Of a stretch of 64,000 bases of DNA, positions 12,541-24,051 are shown piece by piece. Positions within the stretch are counted from its first letter, which is position 1; each line of letters opens with the position of its first letter. Where the stretch lies: positions 67,450,001 to 67,514,000 of the forward strand of contig NC_071671.1 in the NCBI RefSeq assembly GCF_028554725.1, in the 5' to 3' direction. The notes beneath the pieces are model-generated. The model had not been told where the DNA came from. It ran no database searches and saw only the letters and a program-made list of their open reading frames with translations. This DNA comes from Zeugodacus cucurbitae. Lineage: Eukaryota; Arthropoda; Insecta; Diptera; Tephritidae. Both the position numbers and the translations under genes were made by a program.

Positions 12541-13235
12541 TACGAAGGCTGCTTTATATATTTCTGGCCTGGGCAACATTAAGTGTTGCCAGGTGCAATC
12601 TGACATTGCCATTGGAAAGTTTGACATTTTTTAACATAACATTACTCAGAACGTTTTGTCATTTAATCGTGAATTGTTTTATTTACGGGGAATTAAAAAA
12701 TTCATTTCGGCCAAAAAATGGAATTAACTCGTGAACATTTTCGTGCGATCATTTTTCAAAACTTTCGACGTGGATTATCGCGACAAGAGTGCATCGATGA
12801 ACTAAAATCTTTGTATGGCTATGAAGCACCATCCTATAGCACTGTGAAAAACTGGTACAACGAATTCAATCGTGGCCGACGCTCGCTCAAAGACGTATTC
12901 CGTGAAGGTCGTCCAAAAACAGCCGTTGTGCCAGAAAACATCGATGCCGTACGTGAACTGATAATGCAAGACCGTCATGTAACATACCTTCAGATAGAGG
13001 CATGTCTATGCATTTCTCCCACCAGCATCCTTTCGGTATTGCATGAATACCTGGCCGCACAATTTGACAATCGCTCAAAAAAAGGCTAAAAAAAGTGCTT
13101 CGAAAATTGGTTTGAGCGCATGCAAAATTGTATAAATCTTGATGGAGAATATTTTGAAAAACAATAAAACCATTTTCGTTGATAAATATTCCTATTTTCA
13201 TTATTAGGCCAGAAATATATATAGCAGCCCTCGTA
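12541..13235 (+). mobile_element. internally deleted mariner (M1)
   Basis: The terminal inverted repeats start CGAAGGCTGCTTTATATAT and end in GCAGCCCTCG, both flanked by TA, the mariner target dinucleotide. The frame at 12718-13089 keeps the N-terminal DNA-binding part. A short C-terminal remnant (KCFENWFERMQKCINLDG) is encoded at about 13095-13150. The whole DDE catalytic core is missing. The same deletion is present in M2 (56583-57308), so both descend from one defective element. Confidence 0.85.
12718..13089 (+). CDS. mariner transposase N-terminal fragment (HTH domain only)
   Basis: A 123-residue frame starting at ATG. Residues 1 to about 115 match the paired helix-turn-helix region of Mos1/SETMAR-type mariner transposases: a first HTH around LTREHFRAIIFQNFRRG and the linker GRRSLKDVFREGRPKTA, then a second HTH around VTYLQIEACLCISPTSI. 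This region binds the element's inverted repeats. After residue 115 the frame runs out of register (FDNRSKKG), because about 45 bases present in M2 are deleted here. It has no catalytic Asp. If expressed, it could only bind TIR DNA, perhaps as a competitor of active transposase. Whether it is expressed is unknown. Confidence 0.7.
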   Translation: MELTREHFRAIIFQNFRRGLSRQECIDELKSLYGYEAPSYSTVKNWYNEFNRGRRSLKDVFREGRPKTAVVPENIDAVRELIMQDRHVTYLQIEACLCISPTSILSVLHEYLAAQFDNRSKKG

Positions 13236-13400
13236 TATATATGTTATTCAACATGAGGCCTGAATAACATATATCGGGCTCCCGAATTGAGTTCCCATCA
13301 CTTTAAAAATATAAAAAAAATATTAATAAATAAAACACGAATCCAGAATGACATGGAACGGGATTCCGAAATCAAAGTCTTTTTCCCAACTTCAAAACTG

Positions 13401-16400
13401 AAATGCACTTACTATCTCGATTTGTTATCGAATAATAAATAAACACTTAGCATCACATGCGCATTAACAGCCCATCACTCATCTTCATTGTATATATATA
13501 CTATACTATGTATAGAGAGTATCCAATGAAACCACTTCTACACATTAAGCATTTTCTAACATATTTACCAAGCAAAACAAAAAAAAAAAATAGCAAACTC
13601 ATCAAGTGAGCGTCTTACATGCACTTCAAGTGTTATTTACCTGCTTAATTAAAGCGATTTAATCACTCATTGCTGACAAAGAAGAATGCACAAGAAGAAG
13701 AAGTAGAAGAAGAGTAAAGCAGTTGTCTAGCAAAGGCATTAACTGCTCACACTTACTCAAATTACTATGCGTGCAAGCGCCTAGAAGTATGCACGTGTGT
13801 ACATACAAAGGCACCGACTGGCAGACAAGTGTGGCAACACCAGCTGCAACGTAGTACTTTACACACTTACGCTGCGCAACGTGACGTGGCGAGAAAGAAA
13901 ACCGATCAAGACTGCCGTGCAGGCTGGTGGTCCATCGGTAGCTTGGACGCTGTAGGTGGCATAGACAGCAACAAGAAAGACGAGATGAAAGCCTCAGCGC
14001 TTCTACGAATGGGGTGCTGTGCACAGCTGGGCGCTGGGTGATCGCTATGGTGTGCTCTTATGTATGTCATAACGGTGCATATTGTGATTATGCAACAACA
14101 ATGCCATAAATATGCAATGCTGAAGCGCACTCTTTCGTTACAGTTTTTATGCGTTGGCAAATTGGTGCACAAGATAACATAGTTTTATTCACCTAACGGT
14201 TGTTTGTGACAACTGAAAGTTATCGGGGTAGATATACAGTTCTATATTATATATACACGATGTAGATAAAGAGAGAAGTTGATTTGTAAGCTATTACTGG
14301 AGTAAAAAGTTGTTCTCTGGTACTCTCTGAAAATGTATATTGTACGAAATCGGGTCCATTGCCACGCCTGTAAAAATATATGAGATAATGGAAATATATT
14401 TTCTTGAAAAAAATTTCTCTTCATTTTCACAAATTAAAAATTTCGAGAGTGATCCGCACTTCGCACCACCTTACTTGTTTATTTTGTTTTTACTCTTTGT
14501 CTTCTTTGCTCTTATCTACAACAACAGCAACTACCACTTCTGCATTCGCTTGACTTACTTGTAGCATTCGTCACGTGCATGCATTTGAATACCTGATTTT
14601 TTGTTTGTACGCTTTCTAGTTTGTCATTCACACACACAACTACAACTATGTATATACAAACACAAACACACACACACCCGTACCACTTTTGAAATTTTCT
14701 CACGAGCAGTAATGTTTGCTTGCTTGCTCGCATACAAGGATGCCGACACAAAAAAAAACTTACAAGTCTTAGCTGCTTTTACAGTTATACGCTTTAACTA
14801 TACTATATTAGTGTGTTTTAATGTGTGTTCGTATAAGTTTATGGATGTATGTGTGTGTGTGCCTTTGCACTTTAATACCTTCCACTTGAGTTGATAAGAG
14901 ATTTCCACTCAACTTGTAACGCTCACTATGCTTATATTTGCTGAGTAAGCTTACATAAACGGATAGAGGTATGTGTATTTATTGTATGTATATATGTATG
15001 CATGTTTACAGTTACTTATAAACATACAAATGTACTTCTACTTAGTTAATATGTATTTAAGCAGTTAGTTTTACTTTTATGCATTTTTTTTTAAATTTAT
15101 TATGTGATACCTACAAGCAAGTGACGTCAAAGTCATCTCAAATGGATGTAATATATGTAATGGAAAGGATTTGTGTCTACTGATTACTCTGCAAAACGGT
15201 AAATTACTTTAATTTATAAATAAATACATGTAATTCTTTTTAAAATGAATATTAATTTTCGATTGAAATAAATGCATTGATGCTCAATAATATAAAAATA
15301 ACAGTTAAAATATATGCTCCTAACCCTCAATTGAAAGCACTTCCTTCATTGGAATTTCGGCCAATTGCCGAATATTTTATTTCTGTTGTAAATTTTTGGA
15401 CTGCTTGCTCAATAAGACTGCCACAATTCGCTTTGATCGTCAAAAGTCATGTTATTTGAATTGCGAAAGTATTTGAGATATTTTGGTGAATTGAGAAAAT
15501 AATAATTAAAATTAAAGTAAAGGCTTATTTTCATAGAAAAATCGTTCAACTAGCATTTTTGTTACTATTTCGAATTTTCGAAAACCGAATTTCGAAATTT
15601 CGAAAATTTAATTTCGAATGAGTAGAATGCTTCTGACATTAAACATTGTACAATAATTTAACTATTTTGCCAGCTGACCAATATTCACAGTTTTGTAGTT
15701 GAAAATGAATGAGCAAGATTGCCACCTATTAAATATTTCCATTTAATAAAATAATAAGATCAGCAAACCAGTATAACACAAGAATCAAACTATAATAGTC
15801 TAAAATGAATTGGACTTGAAAATATTTTTAACGGAGGTTGCCACTTGATTAATTTTTTTTATTAAATTAAATTTATAAACCTAATGAAGTTATTCAATAA
15901 AGGCTCCAAGTTGAACAGACTTGAGAACAATTTCGATGTGAAAGGCTGTAATTAATGAATGGAGTTGCCACCTGTTTGAAACCTGTACCTATAGTTTTGT
16001 CTTGCTCAATTACCAAAAATCAATCATATTACAACAAACAGAATTTCGAATTTTATTTGTGATTAAATCCAGTCAATATAGCTGAAGAGTTCTCATATCT
16101 TGAAAAATTGTTGTAGTAGGTGAGCGATAACACTTATTGAATTCAAATCAAAATTAAATAAATTTCAACAATATTCACACAAACAACAATCAGTGTGACG
16201 CGTTGCCAAATCACTAAGTTCTAAATAAAATCACAGGCCATAGGATATTCAATGACAGCACAGTGCTTGTCAATCACTTAACGAACTATTATGCATAGTC
16301 AATCACCCAATTATGAAGTCAAGAGGGCAACAAATTAACCGTTCAATGGTTCAACAAGTCGAACAAGTCGTTTGAATCTTGCCACACTTGGAAAAAGCAC

Positions 16401-18322
16401 GACTTTTAGGATTGAAAACAGTTGAAAAGGCAAACAACTAAACACAGAGCAAAGCAAAGTTGGCTGACAGCAAAGCAGTCAGCAACAAACGAGCAGTCAA
16501 GCAGCTAACTGATAGCAACAACAACGGCGCCATTACTTAGGGCCTATTCAAAGCAGCCAACATACTTAAGTGCAATATTTAAACTCTTTCACAGTGAAAA
16601 GTGGCAACAGTCAATGCCGCACGCCGTCCCGCACTTTTCTTCATAATACAGCCACTGCCACTTGTCTGCGGCACTTTGTAGACTACAGAGCGAGCCTATC
16701 GAGTATTACTTACTAATCCATTTTCATTTCATTACATTCATAATTAACTCAGAAAAGTCAATGAACACAAAAGTGCGACGATGAAAAGTATAGGGGGAAG
16801 AGAGGGAGAGAGAGAGAGAGAGGGAGAGAGAAATATAAAGAGTTGAATGTAGTGAGTGTGGTTGAGGGAAGAGGTTAAAGGGTGGTAGTGTAGTAAAAAT
16901 TTAGTAGTTGGGTGCTTTGAAGAGTACTTAAGGGAATGCTGTGTTGGGAGCACAGAAAGAAGTTGCGTATAGCGGTAAATTGTAGGCAAGGCGGTTAGAT
17001 TTAGACGCACACAGGTCTGGGTATAGAGATATTAGCCTATAAGTATGCATTAAATCATATTCCCCTCTATGTAGAAAGTTCAGCGTTTGCTGCCAAGTTT
17101 TAGCAGGCCATTGTATATACACATCTATATGTATAGATTTATAAATGAGCTGGCATATAAGGGAAAAACAATAAAGCTTACTTGCAAACATATTCCGATA
17201 AATAAATTTATATACGTACATATATACAGACGCTTGTAAACACCTGCCTGCCCAGCAAATAGTGTAAATCACGCATACACATGTAAGTAGCAGCTTACAA
17301 CTAGTAAACAACCAGCCACAGCCACTGACTTTTACGCCGCCTACGAGCGAAAGAACTTTGTTGCCACACTAACACACACACACATATGTCTAACGGTCTG
17401 CCGTTGTGTTTGCGCATAGCCGGAAAGACATAAATTTGTTATAATTCCTAAACAAAGCCGCATTGGCTACCATATGGCGAACGGATTTGCTAACGGCTTA
17501 ACAGGACACAACTAATGCCAATAAGGTGATGTATTTCATTGCTTTGCCCTCACTTTCCGATTTTTTTTTTTTTCAAAAAACCAAAAGGCAACCAAAACAA
17601 ACAGCAAGTGTGTAGGAAGTGCTAAAGCTTATAGATCAATGGTTGAGTTGGACCCCCTACTACTAAACACACACGTTCAAGCCCACACTTCAAGCTGCTG
17701 TTTGAAGTGTATTGGAGTCACACAAGCCTTGCAGCAGCAAAACAAAGTAAGGTTTATTGATCAGACTAAAAAATACAACGAATGGCAACGGCGTTGCACA
17801 AGATTAATGTGAGAAAATCTGTTCTCTATGTTATGAACGTCATAAAGCAGCTCTTAATCGCTATGAGGGCTTAAGTAAAGGGTCATCAACAGTAAGGTTC
17901 AAAGGCAAATAAATAGCAGCATTTTCAATATTAACGATGGATATTGAGAGAAGTTTTATTTCTGGTCTCAGAAAATATCGTAAACTCGACTTATTCCAAT
18001 TTATGCTTATGTACATTTGTAGTTGGCTAAATCACGCAGCTTTGCTCGAAATATTGTCAATGAAATTCTGAAGGAAAGAAAAGTCACAAGAATCGAACTC
18101 TGAACTGTCTTGAATATAGAAAATGTAAAAATAAGTTATTTTAAATTTGGTAACGCCCCAATATAAAACCGAGTCCATTTAGATTGCATTTTCCGATGAT
18201 TTCAAACCCAGGATCCTGGCTGCTTTCAAATAGCTTCTACTGCCTCCATAAAAAACATTAATTTTTTTACACGATTTACTGAAGATCTGGTTTCTACTAA
18301 TGGTCAATGAAGTGTTGATCAT
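13401..18322. other. no gene recognised
   Basis: Long CA/TG-rich and AT-rich sequence. Open frames around 13650-14040 and 16740-17310 are low-complexity on both strands. Local oddities are the TTCGAA cluster at 15568-15618, TTGCCAC boxes at about 120-base spacing (15719, 15838, 15965), and a GA tract at 16795-16831. Confidence 0.5.
16795..16831. repeat. (GA)n microsatellite
   Basis: A purine tract of GA and GGGA units that produces spurious Ser/Leu/Pro-rich frames on the other strand. Confidence 0.85.
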
Positions 18323-18325
18323 ATA

Positions 18326-18978
18326 CGAGATGTGTTCGGAAAATAACGGGAAACTTTTAAATTTCTAATTCTCCAAGTCCGATTATGAATTTTTTTATTT
18401 TGTTCATATATTTGACTTGACAGGGAATAAGGAAACAATTTTCCATTTCCTCTATGAATGCCCAGTCCTATCGCAGATCCGACACAGAACACTGGGAATC
18501 CATCAAGTAGCAAACCTCGAATGGATGTCTACAAAAAGCATTACGGATATTAGTAGCTTCATCGAAACCACAAAATGATTTGAACGAGAAGCTTAAACTT
18601 AAACTAATTGAGCCCGAACTATAAAAGGGCTTCACTCCAACCTATCTACCTCGTTTCTTGTTCGTGAATTCTTGTTCAAAAACAATAATGTAAAGATGTC
18701 CCAGGCTCCATATTCACCAAACATGGATCCGTGTGACCATTTCCAAAAGAAGAGATAACTTTAGATTGTAATCGTTTTACAAGCATACGAGAAATCGATA
18801 AAAGTGCCGCTATACCAAAATTCGACTTTGAGAAGTGTTCCGGCGATTGGAACTCACTGGCATGAGTGCATACTATCGTATTGAGACTTCTTTGGAGGCG
18901 TCCACATTAATGTAGAGGAATGGCTAAATTTTTTCCAAAAAAAACGAAAATTCCCGTTATTTTTTTAACACACTTCGT
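18326..18978 (+). mobile_element. degenerate mariner, second type, with inserted LINE piece
   Basis: The inverted ends read CGAGATGTGTTCGGAAAATA at the left and TTATTTTTTTAACACACTTC at the right. The coding remnant at about 18655-18750 reads FLVREFLFKNNNV and then APYSPNMDPCDHF, the last-Asp block of a mariner transposase. It is frameshifted and lacks most of the protein. Related copies lie at 40882-41240 (with a remnant at 44420-44545) and 55904-56350. Confidence 0.75.
18420..18640 (+). mobile_element. LINE 3' fragment inside the mariner
   Basis: The translated stretch ETIFHFLYECPVLSQIRHRT resembles the Cys/His tail (E-T-x-x-H-x-L-x-x-C-P-x-L) at the C-terminus of jockey-like reverse transcriptases. 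It is followed by a 3'-UTR-like segment ending in AACCTATCTACCT. The mariner sequence resumes after it. Too short to assign to a family. Confidence 0.5.
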
Positions 18979-20489
18979 TTATTATTAAAGACTATTGAAT
19001 GAAAAAGTGTACCAAATTTGGCTCAAAGTCATCATATTTAAATATCTAGCTGTCTGAATGAAATCTAAATTATACCGAAAATAATAGATCGGTTCAAAAA
19101 ATATAAATTCGGAATCACTCCGATCTCCCGTTTTTATCGATATCGATATTAGGGTTCCATAGAACACCACAGCCTTATTTAATATTTCTTGATTTTACAC
19201 AAGGAACGCGCCGTCCAAGAAGTCATATTTCATCTCCCTTTGTTGCTATCGATAATTTGACTTTCACAATCCCACCATTTATTTGGTGTCAAATTAAAAG
19301 GCATAGTTTAATTTTCGCTTTCAGACAAATGTCAATAGACAGGCAGACGTCGTTATGTGTGAATTTAAGTGCATTGTGGATGTGTGTATTCACATATGTG
19401 CATTGTTGTTGGCGCACGAAAACTAGCAGTGACAACAAATGTGTCTGTCTGTCTGGCAATGTGGCGCCTGTGTCGCAAACAAGCACACACACGCACACAC
19501 AACACGTACGGCATGCGTTGTCAATGACAAAGAAACACACTCGTAAACTCACAGCCGGAACTCACACCCAACAAAAGCAAAAGCACACACACCTACACCG
19601 TTTCATATACAAACGATGGAAGAGTTGTTTGTATGCATGTTTGTGTGTGTATGTGTGCGGATGGATCAGCAACCACAATGAAGTGTGATGTGGCAAATAC
19701 GAGTATGTGTGCATGTATGTGTATTTGTTGGTGCGTGTCTGTCACTTACTCCATTTATCCGCGCATACAAAGCCAAAGCCCAGCACGCACTCTCCCACTC
19801 ACTTATGTATTCTTATATGCTCTCTTTGTGGCAACTGTTTGTGCAATTGTAGCTGAAAAACAGCTGTCGCCATACTCGTTTTCGCTTTAATCGCTATGCT
19901 GCCTGTCTGTCAGCCTTTTAGCCCGCCAACCGATTTATCTGTCTATGACATTGTCTGGCTTTCAAGCGTTTCTTGGCTTTTCCTCTTTTGATTTTTGCTT
20001 TTTGTATTTTTTTCGCCGTCTTTTTTGCCTTTAAATCATCCATTGCGATTTCTTATTGACACAATCATTATGGTGTTTATTAAATAATCTTACTTCGAAT
20101 CTACTGATAGACTATACGATTTGTACTATATGGATTTGTAAGCACGTGTATAGTTTTACTCGATTTAAAAATCTAAAGATCAGACTTGTTGGTATTCTAC
20201 ATCCTTAATGAGTTAAGTGAATATATTGTCTTTAATTTTGGTTCCTATTTTCCCTAGGCGCTATATGTGAAATTAATGCTTATTCGACTTTCAATGATTT
20301 TCATAAAGAAGAAAGCAGTGCAAAATTAGCAGAGTGTACTATTAAAATTAACATGCTTTGACTACTCTTGTCCCATTAGTTGACTTTATTCGATCCATAT
20401 GAACGGCATATCTCATGAGTTAGGTGGCAATGTTGAACAAGTCATGATTGAAGTCTGTCTATACCTTCCTCGAGCTACAATATTCCGAT
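18979..20489. other. no gene recognised
   Basis: AT-rich, then rich in CA/TG tracts (19360-19760). No recognisable coding or RNA gene. Confidence 0.55.
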
Positions 20490-20900
20490 GAGTTCCTTCC
20501 AGACTAGTAGGAAGGACCTCTCCGAGCCTTTCGATACCAAACGAGGTTTCAGCACTGGCGACTCACTATCGTGTGACTTTTTTAACCTGATGCTGGCAAA
20601 AACAGAGTTAAACAGAGAAGGTACAATGTATGTGTTATTCGACGACGAAGACATAGTACAGCGAATAAAGAAACAGCGACTACACTGGCTAGGTCATGTT
20701 GTTCGAATGTACGAAAGTGCTGGAGCCCTGATAGTGTTCGATGCAGTACCCGCTGGGGGAAGTCGAGGTAGAGGAAGACCTCCATTCCTTTGGAAGGACT
20801 AGGGGGAGAAGGACCTGGCTTCGCTTGGTATAACCAAATGGCGCCAAACTGCCAAAGTGAGGAATAAATGGCGCTGTCTACGTTAGTTAAGAAGAAGAAG
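20490..20900 (+). mobile_element. internally deleted RTE-like LINE fragment (copy 3)
   Basis: The translation reads KDLSEPFDTKRGF...GDSLSCDFFNLML and then jumps to YVLFDDEDIVQRIKKQRLHW, so the RT segment between these blocks is deleted. A stop interrupts the tail after PPFLWKD. The 3' end reads TTAAGAAGAAGAAG, the same (AAG)n tail as copy 1. Confidence 0.8.
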
Positions 20901-21215
20901 TCCTTTAGGCGATTTAGCCGATTTGGATAGCCAAGTTAAATATATTAAGGAGTCCTATAAAAAATATAAAAATGTCGATGTCCTAACTATCGCAAAGAAA
21001 TTGACTACCATAGGCTGGTAGTTTTGGGTTACGTGTGAAAGTGAGCCTGGAAATTAAGGAAATTGATGAAATATGGAAGCACTGGTCTACAACAGAGTTT
21101 TCTGAAATACACAAGGGTTGCTCGACTACCTGGAAAAGGGCAAAACGGTTCAGGTCCAAGACTTTACAGACTTCTAGATTTTTCAGATGGGTTGAATAAG
21201 TTGAAACATTGCTAG

Positions 21216-21620
21216 ATGGACTGTCGACCAACAGGCCGCGCATAGACCAGTTATGGTTCTTAGCGATACCAGAGGAGTCTTGTAGTAGTCAACTGATAGG
21301 ATGCCAGCGCTAAACGCGATTTTTAACAGTTGATGAGGGCTCACTACTTAACGTACTGCGGGTTCACTAGCTACCTGAAGCGTTGTCTTGCTAGTGCAGG
21401 ACAAACGCACAATAGATGCTCCACTGTTTCCTTGTTTGCCATGCTCTTGACATCTCCTGCATTTCTCCCGCTCTGAAAGCCCCATCTTATAGGTGTGCGC
21501 TGCTACCAGGCTGTGACCAGTAAGTCAACTAACCATGGTCCTACAGTCCTTTCTGCACAGTGCTAGTAGGAAACTTGTATATTTCTGAACCACCGGTAGA
21601 TTCTTCCATCGCATACAAGC
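21216..21620 (-). mobile_element. jockey-like LINE 3' fragment (L1)
   Basis: The minus strand of about 21380-21540 reads LTGHSLVAAHTYKMGLSERE and then KCRRCQ. A frame change leads into ETVEHLLCVCPAL, the Cys/His tail of jockey-clade reverse transcriptases. It is followed by the 3' region GGTATCGCTAAGAACC...CTGGTCTATG. That 3' region matches the one at 30958-31010, so they are one family. It contains frameshifts and is 5'-truncated. Confidence 0.65.
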
Positions 21621-23099
21621 AAAGCAATATGATAATCACTGGAAATTTGAATCCCAAAATATCTTTAACCAGTAAAATTATATGTATAGTCTTCATTAAT
21701 TTATTAATTAAAAAAAATTAATTAAATTTAATAAATAATTTTTAAGTGAATTATAAATGTGGCATATTAAACTAATATCTACTGCAGCTCATTAATTCTT
21801 GTGCGCACTTAAAGCACACGCTTTCACGCTGTATATGCCGAATAAGACTTCCTACCATTTTTGATATCTATCTAAAGCTGCCCTTTCGCCCTTGTCAACG
21901 CATTTGTTGTAAACAACACTACAAACACACACACATAGACATACTTCAGTATTAAAAATATACCATAGTGTGTTTGTGTGTGTGCCAGCAAACAAATAAA
22001 TTTCAAATGTACGCTTTTTAGCTTTCAGCCATATTTCATTGACTCCACACACACACACACACACCGTCCACATGAAGTCCAATCTTAAAAATATATCTAT
22101 ACATGTATGTGTGTATGTGTGTATGTGTTCGTGTTTGTGAGAATATGCGTGGAAAGCCTAACAAGCATATCATGCATTCATCTTAAAGTTTGCTGTTGCC
22201 ATCATTTCCGCCCACAGCCATAACAACTACTAAACAGCTGCCAACGCTTTGGCGAATTCTCGCACGTATACCGTTGGTTTCCTCCACTACGGACTCCATG
22301 ACACATTTATTAATGTTGCTCGGTGTGTGTTTGTTGGTGTTGTTTTTTTGTTACGAGATTGTCATGCAAAGTTGCAAAGTCTTTGCCCTTATCGCTCTTT
22401 TGCATTGCTTGCTGTTTTGTTGTTGTTGTTGTGCGCTTTTCTTCATGCTCTTTCGACGTTTTGTCGCCACGCCAAGCTTTCAATCACACTCCCATTGAGT
22501 TCTTCAACTTTTCAACTCGCCAGCCAAGCAATTGCTTTAAATGGCACTCACACAGTACAATTCGTTAAGTGACAACTGAAAAGTTTATCACACGCGCACA
22601 CACACCAACTAAGTACAAACAACAACAACACATAACGGTCACGGCTGTTGTGCCTAAAATTGTTGTTTTTAGCTTTTGAGGTCACTTGTGCCAACATACA
22701 TACATCTTACTCGCTTTTGTGCTGGCATAAAGTGTACAAAGTGGCCGCGGCATAGTCACCTCCTACTCCCTGCCATAATCACAGAAGCCTTATTAGATTA
22801 TCAACTTTGAATACCTCAGCGTCCATTTGTGCGTCTCAGCAGACTTATTCGGCGGTCATTTGTTATGCGAATGCGTAGATAAAATTGTTTAGCATTACCA
22901 GCGCCGCGCAATTCATTCGTAAGCGTGAATCTGTTGCTGATGACATTTGGAGATCTCTATTGTTCGGTGCGTTGCTTATGGCAGAGAAGCGTGGATTCCG
23001 GAGTTGAGGAGAAGCCAGTTGGAGCGAGCACTCGTGTGGAAGAGAACTCACAAATTAAAATATTAATTATAATTTAGCCTGCTAATGGCATTGTGTGTG
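21621..23099. other. no gene recognised
   Basis: AT-rich, then CA-rich, with a (CA)n microsatellite at 22046-22064. The Leu/Phe/Cys-rich overlapping frames at 22190-22570 look like low-complexity artefacts. Confidence 0.5.
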
Positions 23100-24051
23100 T
23101 TAAAGCCCTCGAAATAAAATCATATCGTCGGGGCCTTTTCTCCACATATGCCACTTGCGCACTGAGAGTATGCTCCGCATTTCGTACAGTATCGGAAGAC
23201 GCTGCTTTAGTAATCGCGGGCTTACACCCCTTAGACCTCTTAGCCAAGGAGTTTCAGTATGTGATGAATGATAGTTTACCACACACGACACTAAAAAGAA
23301 GTGCCAGGGCAGAAACGACCAATCGCTGGCAAAAACGATGGGAAGACAGCGGAAACGGGCGTTGGACATTTCGTTTGATCCCAAACATTGAACCTTGGTT
23401 ATATAGAACGCATGGTGAAGTGGATTTCCACCTAACTCAAATCCTCACAGGACATGGCTGCTTCAAAGCATATTTGAAACGATTCGGGCACGAAACTAAC
23501 GATATATGTGATTATTGCACAATGTAGAACACACATTCTTCCATTGCCCGAAATATAACCATGAGAGGCAACATCTCAAAAATTCGCTTGGTATAGACCC
23601 TACTCCTGATAACCTAGTAAACCAAATGGTCGAATCGGTAGAGAAATTGGAAGCAGTTTGCGAAGCTGCAGCCAGAATCATGAAATCACAACGAGCCAGC
23701 GAACAGCGGCGGAGAAGTGAGCTGTTAAATACAACGAACAACTACGACTTGAACACACTAACATTGACGTGACGGGAAGGGTTGGCGACGAACAATGTAC
23801 GAGGCGGGGTATTAGACCAACAGAGGTGGGGCCAAGTAAATGCAACTTGTGACTGAATGCATTTTGACCACCACGTACGTATGAGTGTAACTCAACCATC
23901 CTCCCGACGTAATACTTGACGGTGGTACCGGGGGGAACGGTACAAGACGGTAGGAGGTTTAGTTAAAAAGTTAAAGTTCCACACTGACTTGGGGTTCAGG
24001 CTTTCGATGCTTCCTCCTCGTAAAAAAAACAAAAAAAAAAAAAAAAAAAAA
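23100..24051 (+). mobile_element. R1-clade LINE 3' fragment with poly(A) tail
   Basis: The first frame (to 23526) contains ALRVCSAFRTVSEDAALVIA, then GLHPLDLLA, GRWTFRLIPNIEPWLYR and HGEVDFHLTQILTGHGCF, the C-terminal region of R1-type reverse transcriptases. The CCHC-like tail is split by a one-base frameshift near 23518: C-x2-C in frame one, then VEHTFFHCPKYN in the next frame (to 23772). The 3' UTR ends in an A tract at 24022-24051. It is 5'-truncated and dead. I see no clear target duplication. Confidence 0.8.

Larger units (their letters stand above)
12470..13400. repeat. short hairpin-forming tandem repeat, split by a mariner
   Basis: Three related units lie at about 12470-12538, 13255-13320 and 13338-13395. 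Each has the form GAATCCCGAAT...ATACGGGATTCCGAAATC followed by a CTATCAC/TTAAAAATA segment. GAATCCCG and CGGGATTC can pair as a hairpin. If the mariner at 12541-13235 is removed, the spacing is roughly 80-95 bases, so the transposon landed inside a minisatellite. Confidence 0.5.

Noticed and set aside
13659..14041. Overlapping open frames of 121 and 70 codons on opposite strands
   Set aside because: They have Leu/Ser/Cys-rich low-complexity composition, no domain, and open frames on both strands at once, typical of non-coding DNA.
17518..17525. CCAATAAG, the Elba recognition octamer in Drosophila (also inside the LINE at about 35064), and CCAATTGG at about 2892
   Set aside because: Single 8-mers are expected by chance in a window of this size, and two of the three lie inside retrotransposon sequence.
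19257..19890. 143- and 85-codon frames rich in Cys, His and Thr
   Set aside because: They are encoded by CA/TG microsatellite-like DNA, with matching frames on the other strand.
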